Assembly: GCF_004332155.1 (NCBI RefSeq)
Contig: NZ_SJDV01000003.1
Coordinates: 372,001-436,000, forward strand
Origin: Gramella sp. KN1008
Lineage (GTDB): Bacteria > Bacteroidota > Bacteroidia > Flavobacteriales > Flavobacteriaceae
Direction: 5' to 3'
DNA length: 64,000 nt
Shown here: in pieces, positions 44,153 through 52,304 of the stretch
Numbering within the stretch: the first letter of the stretch is position 1
How the letters are laid out: every line of letters starts with the position of its first letter
Notes under the pieces: model-generated
Told to the model about the DNA's origin: nothing
What the model saw: the letters and a program-made list of their open reading frames with translations, nothing else
The model's database searches: none
Translations under genes and position numbers: made by a program

Positions 44153-45391
44153 ATGACTATCATGAAAAATTTAGTAATCCTAGGAGCAGGTACGGCAGGT
44201 ACAATGATGGCGAATCACCTTCGGCCAAAGTTAAATAAGGCCGACTGGAACATTACGATTGTCGATCAATTCAAAACCCATTACTATCAACCGGGATTCT
44301 TGTTTCTTCCTTTTGATATGTACACCGAAGATCAGGTTAAGAAAGTCGGAAAGAAATTCATTCCGAAAGGAGTTGAATATGTTCAGCAAAGAATAGAGCA
44401 GATCTTTCCCGAAGAGAAACAGGTAAAACTGGAAAATGAAACCCTGGCTTATGATTTACTCATCATTGCAACAGGTTCAAAGATAGCGCCCGATGAAGTG
44501 GAAGGGATGAAAGGGGACGGCTGGCATAAAAATGTCTTTGATTTCTATACTTATGAAGGTGCACTCGCACTTAGAAACAAACTAAGAGAGTGGAAAGGAG
44601 GTCATATGGTAGTGCATTTGACAGAAATGCCTATTAAATGCCCTGTGGCGCCTCTGGAGTTCGCTTTTCTTGCCGATTCTTACTTCATCAAAAAAGGAAT
44701 GCGGGACAAGGTGAAGTTGACCTATGTAACGCCTCTTTCAGGAGCATTTACAAAGGAGAAAAGTTCTGCTGCCTTAGGTTACCTAATGAAAGAAAAGAAT
44801 ATCAATCTTGAAATAGATTTTGCCATAGAGCAGGTTGATAATGAGAATAAAAAGATCATCGATTACGGTGGAAGGGAAGTCCCCTATGACCTGTTGGTCA
44901 CTATTCCTACCAATATGGGAGATGAGGTGATAGAAAGATCTGGACTGGGAGACGATCTGAATTTTGTTCCAACAGACCCTAATACATTACAATCAAAGGA
45001 ATATGAAGATATTTTCGTGATAGGAGATGCAACCAATGTGCCTGCCTCCAAGGCCGGATCGGTGGCGCATTTTGAAGCGGAAACCCTTACAGATAACATT
45101 TTACTCTATATAGAAGGCAAACCGCTTAAACCGGAATTTGACGGTCATGCAAATTGCTTTATCGAGACAGGGAAGAACAAAGCCTTGCTGATCGATTTTA
45201 ACTATAATCAGGAACCGGTAGAAGGAACATTTCCGATCCCTGGTCTGGGACCTTTAAAGTTATTGAAGGAAAGTGTCTTTAACCACTGGGGAAAACTGGC
45301 TTTCAGATGGATCTACTGGAATATGTTATTAAAAGGAATTCCTATTCCTCTTGTAAGCCGAAATATGAGTACAAAAGGCAAAAAACTTTAA
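44153..45391 (+). CDS. Sulfide:quinone oxidoreductase-like flavoprotein
   Basis: 412 residues from ATG 44153; ATG 44162 (MKNLVILGAG) is an alternative. The longer open frame from 44102 is excluded because operator and promoter lie there. FAD motif LVILGAGTAGTMMA near residue 7, second motif LLIIATGSK, and FAD/ribityl motif DIFVIGDATNVPASKAGSVA near 287. Exactly two cysteines occur, C163 in IKCPVAP and C335 in HANCF, matching the redox pair conserved in SQR; the third SQR cysteine is missing. The C-terminus has amphipathic, aromatic segments suited to membrane attachment. Sulfide oxidation to sulfane sulfur with quinone reduction is likely. It heads an operon with TusE- and DsrE-like genes. 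Confidence 0.88.
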   Translation: MTIMKNLVILGAGTAGTMMANHLRPKLNKADWNITIVDQFKTHYYQPGFLFLPFDMYTEDQVKKVGKKFIPKGVEYVQQRIEQIFPEEKQVKLENETLAYDLLIIATGSKIAPDEVEGMKGDGWHKNVFDFYTYEGALALRNKLREWKGGHMVVHLTEMPIKCPVAPLEFAFLADSYFIKKGMRDKVKLTYVTPLSGAFTKEKSSAALGYLMKEKNINLEIDFAIEQVDNENKKIIDYGGREVPYDLLVTIPTNMGDEVIERSGLGDDLNFVPTDPNTLQSKEYEDIFVIGDATNVPASKAGSVAHFEAETLTDNILLYIEGKPLKPEFDGHANCFIETGKNKALLIDFNYNQEPVEGTFPIPGLGPLKLLKESVFNHWGKLAFRWIYWNMLLKGIPIPLVSRNMSTKGKKL

Positions 45392-45418
45392 ACCTATAAT
45401 ATTTAAAATCATAATACC

Positions 45419-45727
45419 ATGGAAACTTTAATTGCAGGAGAAAACGTAAAAGTAAACGAAGAAGGCTACTTACTTGATTTTTCTGAATGGAACCGTGAGG
45501 TTGGAGAAGAGATCGCCAGCGCCGAAGGAATAAATATGACTCCTCGTCACTGGGAGGTTATTGAATGGCTTCAGGAACAGGTGAAGGCAGATAAGGCCCT
45601 TTCCATAAGAGGGATCAAAAAGAGTGGAGTTCTTGATATTAAGGAATTTTACGCTCTTTTTCCCGGTGGACCTTTGAAGATATCTACAAAGATAGCCGGA
45701 GTACCTAAACCAAAAAGTTGTATTTAA
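45419..45727 (+). CDS. TusE/DsrC-family sulfur-carrier protein
   Basis: 102 residues, the family's usual length. LLDFSEWNREVGEEIASAEG, TPRHWEVIEWLQEQ and FPGGPLKISTKIAGVPKP are the conserved blocks. The penultimate residue C101 (PKSCI) is the persulfide-carrying cysteine; the second C-terminal cysteine of true DsrC, ten residues earlier, is a Lys here, so it is of the single-Cys TusE/RspA type. It should accept sulfur from the neighbouring DsrE-like protein. It lies 27 bp after the sqr-like gene. Confidence 0.92.
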   Translation: METLIAGENVKVNEEGYLLDFSEWNREVGEEIASAEGINMTPRHWEVIEWLQEQVKADKALSIRGIKKSGVLDIKEFYALFPGGPLKISTKIAGVPKPKSCI

Positions 45728-45742
45728 TTAAAACCTATTAAA

Positions 45743-46219
45743 ATGAGCAAGTCAAAAGTTAAAAAGATGCTCTTCATCCTATCCAAAGCTACCATCGAAA
45801 ATGTATATGCAGGTTTTGTAATGGCCAATGGAGCCAGGATGGAAGGTATCGAAGCAGAAATATTCTTTACATTCTTTGGCCTTGAAGCCATCCAGAAGAA
45901 AAAACTGAACGGTTTACATGTGGCCACCGTAGGAAACCCAGCAATGCATATTCCTACGATGGTAGGTGGTTTACCTGGAATGGAAGCTTTGGCCACCAAG
46001 ATGATGAAGAAGGAAATGGAAAAACTGGATATGCCACCGGTAGATGAATTTCTAGAAATTCTTTCGGCCTCCGGAGTAAAACTCTGGGCCTGTAAGCTAG
46101 CGGTAGATATGTTCCACCTTAAAGAAGAGGATTTTATCGAGGATCTTGACGGGATCCTTACTATCGGAGATTTTTACAACCAGGCCGATATGGAGGGAAC
46201 CCAGATAATTTTTATTTAG
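45743..46219 (+). CDS. DsrE-family (DsrE2-like) sulfurtransferase
   Basis: 158 residues. DsrE/DrsE fold: KMLFILSKATIENVYAGFVM (first strand and helix), EAEIFFTFFGLEAI, and the conserved cysteine in GVKLWACKLAVDMF (near residue 117). The hydrophobic, Gly/Met-rich middle (IPTMVGGLPGMEALATKMM) and length fit the DsrE2 group. It likely carries persulfide between the SQR product and the TusE-like protein. Last gene of the operon, 15 bp after tusE, followed by a terminator. Confidence 0.88.
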   Translation: MSKSKVKKMLFILSKATIENVYAGFVMANGARMEGIEAEIFFTFFGLEAIQKKKLNGLHVATVGNPAMHIPTMVGGLPGMEALATKMMKKEMEKLDMPPVDEFLEILSASGVKLWACKLAVDMFHLKEEDFIEDLDGILTIGDFYNQADMEGTQIIFI

Positions 46220-46248
46220 ATTTTGATGTTGGTTACTTGGTAAATGCG

Positions 46249-46278
46249 AGTCAGAGGGTTATGCCCTCTGGCTTTTTT
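46249..46278 (+). terminator. Terminator of the sulfur operon
   Basis: AGTCAGAGGG - TTATG - CCCTCTGGCT (one T-G wobble) followed by six T. Confidence 0.88.
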
Positions 46279-46308
46279 GTTGGAAAAATTGAAAATAAAT
46301 CGGTGACC

Positions 46309-46353
46309 TGTAACTCATGTTACAAAACTACCCGCGGAAAGAACTTATCTTTA
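46309..46353 (+). promoter_or_regulatory. Second Crp/Fnr-type operator with -7 box
   Basis: TGTAACTCATGTTACA (46309-46324), a perfect 6-bp inverted repeat with N4 (TGTAA-N6-TTACA in Crp terms). TATCTTTA follows at 46346-46353, with 22 bp between the GTTAC arm and the box, exactly as at the sqr-like gene. No TTG at -33. The predicted start of transcription is near 46357. No protein gene follows on this strand. Confidence 0.62.
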
Positions 46354-46356
46354 CTA

Positions 46357-46437
46357 AGATGAATAATTGATGTGATTTCTGTTTTCATGATAGAGGTTAA
46401 TAGCCGGTTAGGACCAGATTCTAACCGGCTATTTTTT
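46357..46437 (+). ncRNA. Candidate small RNA (about 80 nt), co-regulated with the sulfur operon
   Basis: This interval lies between an operator-promoter copied from the sqr-like operon layout and a very strong terminator. The only ATG-initiated frames are two or three codons long (ATGAATAATTGA, ATGTGA, ATGATAG), so no peptide is likely. The first 40 nt are AU-rich and weakly structured, which would suit base pairing with mRNA. The 3' half is the terminator stem. No target was identified by eye. It could instead be the stub of a decayed gene. Start position is inferred from the -7 box. Confidence 0.42.
46399..46437 (+). terminator. Strong terminator of the small transcript
   Basis: AATAGCCGGTTAG - 9-nt loop - CTAACCGGCTATT, a perfect 13-bp stem, with a T-run to 46437. 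The opposite strand lacks a T-run, so it is directed at the plus-strand transcript and not at the convergent lacI-type gene. Confidence 0.9.
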
Positions 46438-46527
46438 GTTAAAAATGTGGAAGTAGGAATATTATCCTGCATGAAGCAAAAAGAGTATAAGGTAATATGG
46501 ATTCCTAATCCTTTTTAAAGACTTACA

Positions 46528-47559
46528 TTAATCTTTCATTGAAGATTCACGAACTATCAATTCTGTTTCAAGAGAAATGGTTTCAGATTTTAGGGTCCTT
46601 TTCTCATCTTCTATCAGTCGAATTAGTAATTTGGAGGCTTCAACCCCCATTTGAAAGGCTCTGTCATTTATAGTAGTTAGATGGGGTTCTATAACTCTTG
46701 ATATGGGATAGTTACTGAATCCTACAACGGCCGTATCTTCGGGGATTCTCATACCTGCTTTGCGAAATACCTGAATTACACTTACCGCAGTATAATCATT
46801 AGCACAGAAGATTCCGTCTGGGATGGAAGAGAATTTTAAAAAACTTTCTGCGCATTGTACTCCTTCCTCATAACTTAAACTTTTACAAGGGATAATTAAT
46901 TTTTCATCAAAAGAAAGGTTGTGTTTTCTAATGGCACTTTTATAGCCTTCAAGTCGCTCTTTGAATATAGGAGTGGACTGGTTACCTGCGATATGAGCGA
47001 TTCGTTTGCAACCTCTTTTTATTAAATGTTCAGTCGCTTTAAAGGCCGATTCAAAATCATTGATAACTATTTTATTGGTGTCATAATTAGAAGGAACTCT
47101 ATCGTAGAACACTAACGGGACTCCTAATTTCTTGAACTTTTTAAAATGGTCATAATCGTATGTTTCAATTGCCAGGCAGATGATCACCCCTTCTACCATT
47201 TTATTTTGTAATAACTTGACTATTTCTTTTTCACGTGTAGTTGAGTCTTTAGATTGAAATATGGTTACATTATATCCTGTTTTATAGGCAAATTCCTCTA
47301 TGCCGCTTATTACGAGGGAGTGAAAATGTATATCGATTCTCGGAACTATTACTCCGATGGACTGACTTTTTTTCTTTCTAAAGCTTGAGGCTATGGAATT
47401 AGGTATAAAACCCAGTTCTTCCGCTTTTTTCTGTACTTTTTTCTTCGTTGCGTCACTTATTGCGGGATGATTGGCAAGGGCTCGCGAAATGGTGGAGGGG
47501 GATAAATTAAGATCTTCAGCTAAATCTTTAAGAGTAGTTCTTGATTGTTTCATGACCAT
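46528..47559 (-). CDS. LacI-family transcriptional regulator of the GlcNAc locus
   Basis: 344 codons are open from TTG 47562; ATG 47559 (MVMKQSR) or 47553 (MKQSRTTLKDLAED) are the better starts. An N-terminal LacI HTH (TTLKDLAEDLNLSPSTISRA) and hinge helix (IPNSIASSFRKKKS) are followed by a periplasmic-binding-protein-like effector domain (SIGVIVPRIDIHFHSLVISG; VPLVFYDRVPSN; GCKRIAHIAG; PDGIFCANDYTAVSVIQVFR; TTINDRAFQMG). It is divergent from susC, and an operator lies at its own start codon as well as at the susC promoter. It is thus probably an autoregulated repressor released by a GlcNAc-derived sugar (inference). Confidence 0.92.
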   Translation of the reverse strand: MVMKQSRTTLKDLAEDLNLSPSTISRALANHPAISDATKKKVQKKAEELGFIPNSIASSFRKKKSQSIGVIVPRIDIHFHSLVISGIEEFAYKTGYNVTIFQSKDSTTREKEIVKLLQNKMVEGVIICLAIETYDYDHFKKFKKLGVPLVFYDRVPSNYDTNKIVINDFESAFKATEHLIKRGCKRIAHIAGNQSTPIFKERLEGYKSAIRKHNLSFDEKLIIPCKSLSYEEGVQCAESFLKFSSIPDGIFCANDYTAVSVIQVFRKAGMRIPEDTAVVGFSNYPISRVIEPHLTTINDRAFQMGVEASKLLIRLIEDEKRTLKSETISLETELIVRESSMKD

Positions 47560-47570
47560 CAAACGTTTGC
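47559..47570. promoter_or_regulatory. LacI-type operator O1
   Basis: TCAAACGTTTGC with the 10-bp palindromic core CAAACGTTTG (47560-47569), with the central CG typical of LacI-family sites. It touches the lacI-type gene's start codon (complement of 47557-47559), pointing to autoregulation. Confidence 0.72.
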
Positions 47571-47695
47571 ATTATATTTCTGCATATCTCCAGATTTAGT
47601 CTATTATCCTGATAATATAGGTATATTTTGTAACAAATTTAAAATTTAGCAAATGAATACATTAAAAAAATTAAAAAAAAGTTAATTATTTTTAC

Positions 47696-47734
47696 GCAAA
47701 CGTTTGCATTAGATTAAATGGAATTCTATATTTG
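47696..47734 (+). promoter_or_regulatory. susC promoter with LacI-type operator O2
   Basis: A 12-bp perfect palindrome GCAAACGTTTGC (47696-47707) contains the -33 TTG (47704-47706). After 20 bp comes TATATTTG (47727-47734), a perfect -7 box. Bound repressor would cover the -33 element. The leader to the susC ATG would be about 43 nt. The O1 and O2 centres are 137 bp apart, close to 13 helical turns. Confidence 0.78.
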
Positions 47735-47783
47735 GATCCAATTGTTGCGTTGAACATTATTATAAATTAACGAATTTTTAACT

Positions 47784-50700
47784 ATGAACCAGAAGTCTAA
47801 TAAATACCCGAAACGGTTTGAAAGAAGTTTTAGGTGGGTGCCTAAGGTAGTTTTGCCTGTTTTATTAATGTGTTTCATTTCTGCTACGGCATTTGCTCAG
47901 GAAGCAACAATATCGGGAAAGATCACAAGTGCCGATACAGGAGAGCCTCTTTTGGGTGTGAATGTAATACTTAAAGGAACTTCATATGGGGTTTCTTCTG
48001 ATATTGACGGAAATTATACAATTAACAGAGTTACTCCAGGGGATGTTTTAACCTTTTCTTTTCTGGGATTTGAAACCAGAGAGGTCATCGTAGGGAACGA
48101 AACTGAAATTAATGTTTCTTTGAATCCTGCTGCCAATGAGCTTGATGAATTAGTCATTGTTGGTTACGGTAGGAAAAAGAAACGAAATTTAACAGGTTCT
48201 ATTGCTTCGGTTGGAAGTGAAGAGATTGCAGAGAGTAATCAGCAGGATCCGGTCTCCATATTGCAGGGGAGGGCAGCAGGAGTGCAGGTGACCTCTAACT
48301 CTGGAGCTCCGGGTGGGGCTATAACTATTAGAGTACGAGGGAATTCTTCTTTGAACTCTGGTAATGATCCATTATATGTTGTGGATGGAGTGCCAATTGA
48401 ATCCAATAGTTTGTCTTCTTTAAACGGAACCGAAAATTTTGGCTTGAATCCTTTATCAGATATCAATCCGGGAGATATAGAATCTATCGAGGTTTTAAAA
48501 GATGCAGCCTCAACTGCAATCTATGGTTCCCGGGCAGCGAATGGAGTTGTAATGATAACTACAAAACGCGGTAAGGAAGGCGCAGCCAGAATCGATGTGA
48601 ATGCTTTTACCGGAGTTAGTGAAATTAGCAGGAAATTAAGTGTGTTGAATGCGAGTCAATATAGAGAGGTTATCATAGATTCTTATAAGAATATGGATAA
48701 CCCGGTTGAGCCAACATATGCTGTCTTAGATTCATTAAGTCCCAGGAATAATGGAGATGTTGACTGGCAGGATGAGGTGCTGCGTGTAGCTCCGCAATAT
48801 AAGGTTGATTTCTCTGTGCGAGGTGGCTCTGATAAGGTGAAGTATGCATGGAGTTCCTCTTTTCTTAATCAGGATGGAATTATTTTAAATTCCAATTATA
48901 AGCGGGTTACGTCGCGATTGAACGTTGATTTCAATGCTACCGATAAGCTTAAATTTGGACAAAGCCTGTCCTATACAAATGGGGTTAACAATCGTATTAA
49001 TGCCGGAGGATCTGGAAACTTAAGTGTGGTGAGGGAATTGTTAATCCGTCCGCCGTCTTATTCTATGTATCTTCCTGATGGGTCTTTGAATGGATATCAA
49101 TGGGGAAAAAGAAATCCTGTAGGTTTAGCTGAACTGGCTACACATCTCAATAAAACTAACCGAATAATCGGTAATGAATATGTTGAGTATCAATTTACAG
49201 AAGGCCTTAAGCTTAGAAGTAATCTTAACCTGGATTATATTTCCATGAAAGAAGATGAGTTTCTTCCTTCTACACTGGATTATCGTCCGGGATATAATAG
49301 CGGTGCAGTACGTGCTATTAATAATTTAACATGGGGTAATGAGACTTATTTTACCTATGATAATCAATTTAATGAAATCCATAATTTATCTGCGCTTGCC
49401 GGACTAAGTTTTCAGAAATGGAACTATGAACGAACAGGTTTGGATGGAATGTTCTTTTCCAGTGATAATATAAGAACCTTAAATGGAGCAGGAACTATTT
49501 CCAACCAGGAGGTTAATATAATTACTGAACATTCCATGCTCTCTTATTTCGGAAGGGTGTCTTATGATTATAAAGGTAAGTACCTGGCCGAAGTTAACCT
49601 AAGAGCTGATGGTTCATCACGATTTGGAAAGGATAATAGATTTGGTTATTTTCCTTCTGCTTCTGTGGGCTGGAGATTCTCAGAAGACTTTCTACAGGAT
49701 AGCAGGTTGGTCAATGATGCGAAATTACGTTTTAGTGTAGGGCAAACAGGTAACGAATCTATAGGAAATTATACTTCGCAAGGTGAATTTGCAGTGGGTG
49801 CTAATTATTTAGACAATTCGGGGGCTATTCCAAGTGTAATGCCTAATTCCGGATTAACCTGGGAGACAACCACACAGTATGATGCCGGATTGGATGTAGC
49901 CTTATGGAGAAACCGGGTGACTTTTAGTGCTGATGTCTATCTAAAGCAAACAGATGATTTGCTTTATAATGTTCCTATTCCAAGAACTACCGGTTTTTCA
50001 TATATAACTCAGAACATTGGTAGTATAGAAAACAAGGGTGTGGAATTCACTCTAAACACCCGTAATCTTGTGGGGGAATTTCAATGGGATACTAACTTTA
50101 ATATTAGCTCCAACCGTAATGTTGTAACAGATCTACCGGACGATCTTCTTACGAATGGGTATATACAGAATGGTAAATACCATATATTAAAAGAAGGCTT
50201 GCCAATAGGGACCTTTTATGGCTGGAAATTTAATGGGGTATATGCCCGGGATGAGGATAATGTAAATGGAGTTACTTATGGAGCTTTAGGTAAACAATTT
50301 AAAGGAGGAGATCCTATATGGGATGATGTTAATGGTGATAATATCATTAATGGTGATGACAGGCAGATTATAGGGGATGCCACTCCTGATTTCTATGGGG
50401 GAATTACAAACAATTTCTCTTATAAAAATTTCAGTCTGGGCGTATTTTTCCAGTTTTCATATGGTAACGATATTTATAGTGAAATCAACCATCAGAGAAA
50501 CTCTGTGGTTAGATACAACAACCTGTCTACAGATGCTTTGAATAGATGGAGGGAACAGGGAGATGTGACCAATTTCCCAAAACCAGTTCGCGATGATCCT
50601 TTAGAAAGCGATAGCAGGGTTCAGAGTCGATGGGTAGAAGACGGGTCTTATATAAAGTTGAAAAATTTGAATCTTAGATACCAATTCCCAAGTGAACTTA

Positions 50701-50882
50701 TAGGTCATTTAGGCCTGGCGAGACTTGATGCTTATGTTACCGGATCAAATTTAATAACCTGGACGAAATATACCGGTTTTGATCCTGATGTAAACTCTTA
50801 CAGCGGGTTGCGTGCCGGGGTGGATGAAGGTTCTTACCCTCAAAGCAGGACCTTTATTTTTGGGTTAAATTTTGGATTTTAA
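47784..50882 (+). CDS. susC: SusC/RagA-family TonB-linked outer-membrane transporter
   Basis: 1032 residues. Signal peptide ends at ATAFAQ (about residue 39). A carboxypeptidase-D regulatory-like domain (ATISGKITSADTGEPLLGVN, about 42-120) is followed by a TonB box/SusC motif (LDELVIVGYGRKKKRNLTGS, near 120-140), a plug (about 140-260; NSSLNSGNDPLYVVDGVPIE, SIEVLKDAASTAIYGSRAAN) and a 22-strand barrel ending in the C-terminal Phe of FIFGLNFGF. It imports oligosaccharide captured by the SusD partner, whose ATG overlaps the susC stop by 1 bp. First gene of the locus, directly behind the LacI operator-promoter. Confidence 0.96.
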   Translation: MNQKSNKYPKRFERSFRWVPKVVLPVLLMCFISATAFAQEATISGKITSADTGEPLLGVNVILKGTSYGVSSDIDGNYTINRVTPGDVLTFSFLGFETREVIVGNETEINVSLNPAANELDELVIVGYGRKKKRNLTGSIASVGSEEIAESNQQDPVSILQGRAAGVQVTSNSGAPGGAITIRVRGNSSLNSGNDPLYVVDGVPIESNSLSSLNGTENFGLNPLSDINPGDIESIEVLKDAASTAIYGSRAANGVVMITTKRGKEGAARIDVNAFTGVSEISRKLSVLNASQYREVIIDSYKNMDNPVEPTYAVLDSLSPRNNGDVDWQDEVLRVAPQYKVDFSVRGGSDKVKYAWSSSFLNQDGIILNSNYKRVTSRLNVDFNATDKLKFGQSLSYTNGVNNRINAGGSGNLSVVRELLIRPPSYSMYLPDGSLNGYQWGKRNPVGLAELATHLNKTNRIIGNEYVEYQFTEGLKLRSNLNLDYISMKEDEFLPSTLDYRPGYNSGAVRAINNLTWGNETYFTYDNQFNEIHNLSALAGLSFQKWNYERTGLDGMFFSSDNIRTLNGAGTISNQEVNIITEHSMLSYFGRVSYDYKGKYLAEVNLRADGSSRFGKDNRFGYFPSASVGWRFSEDFLQDSRLVNDAKLRFSVGQTGNESIGNYTSQGEFAVGANYLDNSGAIPSVMPNSGLTWETTTQYDAGLDVALWRNRVTFSADVYLKQTDDLLYNVPIPRTTGFSYITQNIGSIENKGVEFTLNTRNLVGEFQWDTNFNISSNRNVVTDLPDDLLTNGYIQNGKYHILKEGLPIGTFYGWKFNGVYARDEDNVNGVTYGALGKQFKGGDPIWDDVNGDNIINGDDRQIIGDATPDFYGGITNNFSYKNFSLGVFFQFSYGNDIYSEINHQRNSVVRYNNLSTDALNRWREQGDVTNFPKPVRDDPLESDSRVQSRWVEDGSYIKLKNLNLRYQFPSELIGHLGLARLDAYVTGSNLITWTKYTGFDPDVNSYSGLRAGVDEGSYPQSRTFIFGLNFGF

Positions 50883-52255
50883 TGTTGAAAAAAATGAAAG
50901 TAATGAAAAAAATATTATTTACAATTGTCCTATTCAGTGTGCTTTCCTGTTCAGAGGATATCCTGGATAAAGAACCCGTAAGTAGTTTTTCTGCTCAGGG
51001 ATTTTATAAGACAACCAGTGATGCGCAGGCAGGCGTATATGGCATATATGATGCGGTTCAATCTACCTTTCGTGTGAATTTCGCATATTGGGGGGAAGGA
51101 CGCGCCGATGCTGTTAATACAAATCACTCGGGAGATCCTCTGGTGCTACAGCAAAATACACTAAGTAGAACCATTAACTCGGCAAGATGGAATTCCATTT
51201 ATGAAACCATTAGTCGGGCAAATTATGCTATTAAATATATACCCCAGGTAACCGATGGTGATTTTGGTTTGCAGCTAGTAGGGCAGGCCAGAGCACTTCG
51301 CGCCCTTTCTTATTTCTATGCTGTGCGTATATGGGGTGATGTGCCATTGATTACTGAGCCTTATGAGAGTGGTGAACAGGATCTGTTCATAAAACGAACT
51401 GATAAAGAAGCAGTGCTGGACCAGATAGTGGCAGACCTTCAGTTCGCAGTAGAGAATTGCCGTGAAAGCTATGGTGGAGCGAAAGATAGGATTTTGATAA
51501 CCCAGGGAGGTGCAAATGCCCTCTTAACTAAGGTTTATATGTGGAGAAAAGATTACCAGAATGCTAATGAAACGGCAGACAAGGTTCTTAATAACAGTCT
51601 TTATTCTTTGATGTCTATAAACGACTGGTCCAGGATATTCACTACAGGTTATACCAACGAAAGTATTTTTGAAATAGGTTATGATGAAACTCAAACCAAT
51701 GCATTACGTGTCTTGTATGCGCTGGGTTCAGATAGTGATTACTTTCCAAGTGATAAATTCCGGAATTCATTTGAAGATGATGACCTTAGGAAAAATCTTA
51801 TCTATGATATTTCAGCAGAGCAGCCTCGTAAAATCTGGAAGTTTTTCGGAGAAGGGTTTGACGATGAGAGTCCTGAACCTTCCTCCAATAATATCGTTTT
51901 AATACGCTTGGCAGATATAATGCTACTTAAAGCAGAAGCTCTAAATAAATTAGGAGAAACTCAAAAGGCACTTGAGTTACTAAATGTTATCCGGAAAAGA
52001 GCTGGTTTGTCTGAATTGGATGAGGCGGAAGCAATCGCCATGTATGGAGATGTTGAATCTGCTATTTTACATGAAAGGTTGATTGAACTTTCTTTTGAAG
52101 GACATCGATGGTTTGATCTTGTAAGAACAGGAAGGGCTATAGATGTTATGCAACCTATAAACGGTTTGAGTGATGAGGGTAATTTGGTATGGCCTATTCA
52201 TGAAGACGCATTAAACAGAAACCCAAACCTTGAACAAAATTCTTTTTATCAATAA
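50882..52255 (+). CDS. susD: SusD/RagB-family outer-membrane glycan-binding lipoprotein
   Basis: 457 residues from the ATG overlapping the susC stop. ATG 50903 gives the clean signal MKKILFTIVLFSVLSC (lipid Cys) and may be the true start. SusD features: an N-terminal TPR-like region (GQARALRALSYFYAVRIWGD, AVLDQIVADLQFAVENCRES) and a C-terminal RagB segment (IRLADIMLLKAEALNKLGET, ELLNVIRKRAGLSELDE, LHERLIELSFEGHRWFDLVR, NPNLEQNSFYQ). It forms the lid of the SusCD complex. Specificity cannot be read directly, but the following genes indicate a GlcNAc-containing glycan. Confidence 0.96.
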   Translation: MLKKMKVMKKILFTIVLFSVLSCSEDILDKEPVSSFSAQGFYKTTSDAQAGVYGIYDAVQSTFRVNFAYWGEGRADAVNTNHSGDPLVLQQNTLSRTINSARWNSIYETISRANYAIKYIPQVTDGDFGLQLVGQARALRALSYFYAVRIWGDVPLITEPYESGEQDLFIKRTDKEAVLDQIVADLQFAVENCRESYGGAKDRILITQGGANALLTKVYMWRKDYQNANETADKVLNNSLYSLMSINDWSRIFTTGYTNESIFEIGYDETQTNALRVLYALGSDSDYFPSDKFRNSFEDDDLRKNLIYDISAEQPRKIWKFFGEGFDDESPEPSSNNIVLIRLADIMLLKAEALNKLGETQKALELLNVIRKRAGLSELDEAEAIAMYGDVESAILHERLIELSFEGHRWFDLVRTGRAIDVMQPINGLSDEGNLVWPIHEDALNRNPNLEQNSFYQ

Positions 52256-52304
52256 TTATCCCTTAAGAGGTTTTAGAGATAGTTCAAATTAAAAACTACA
52301 GAGG

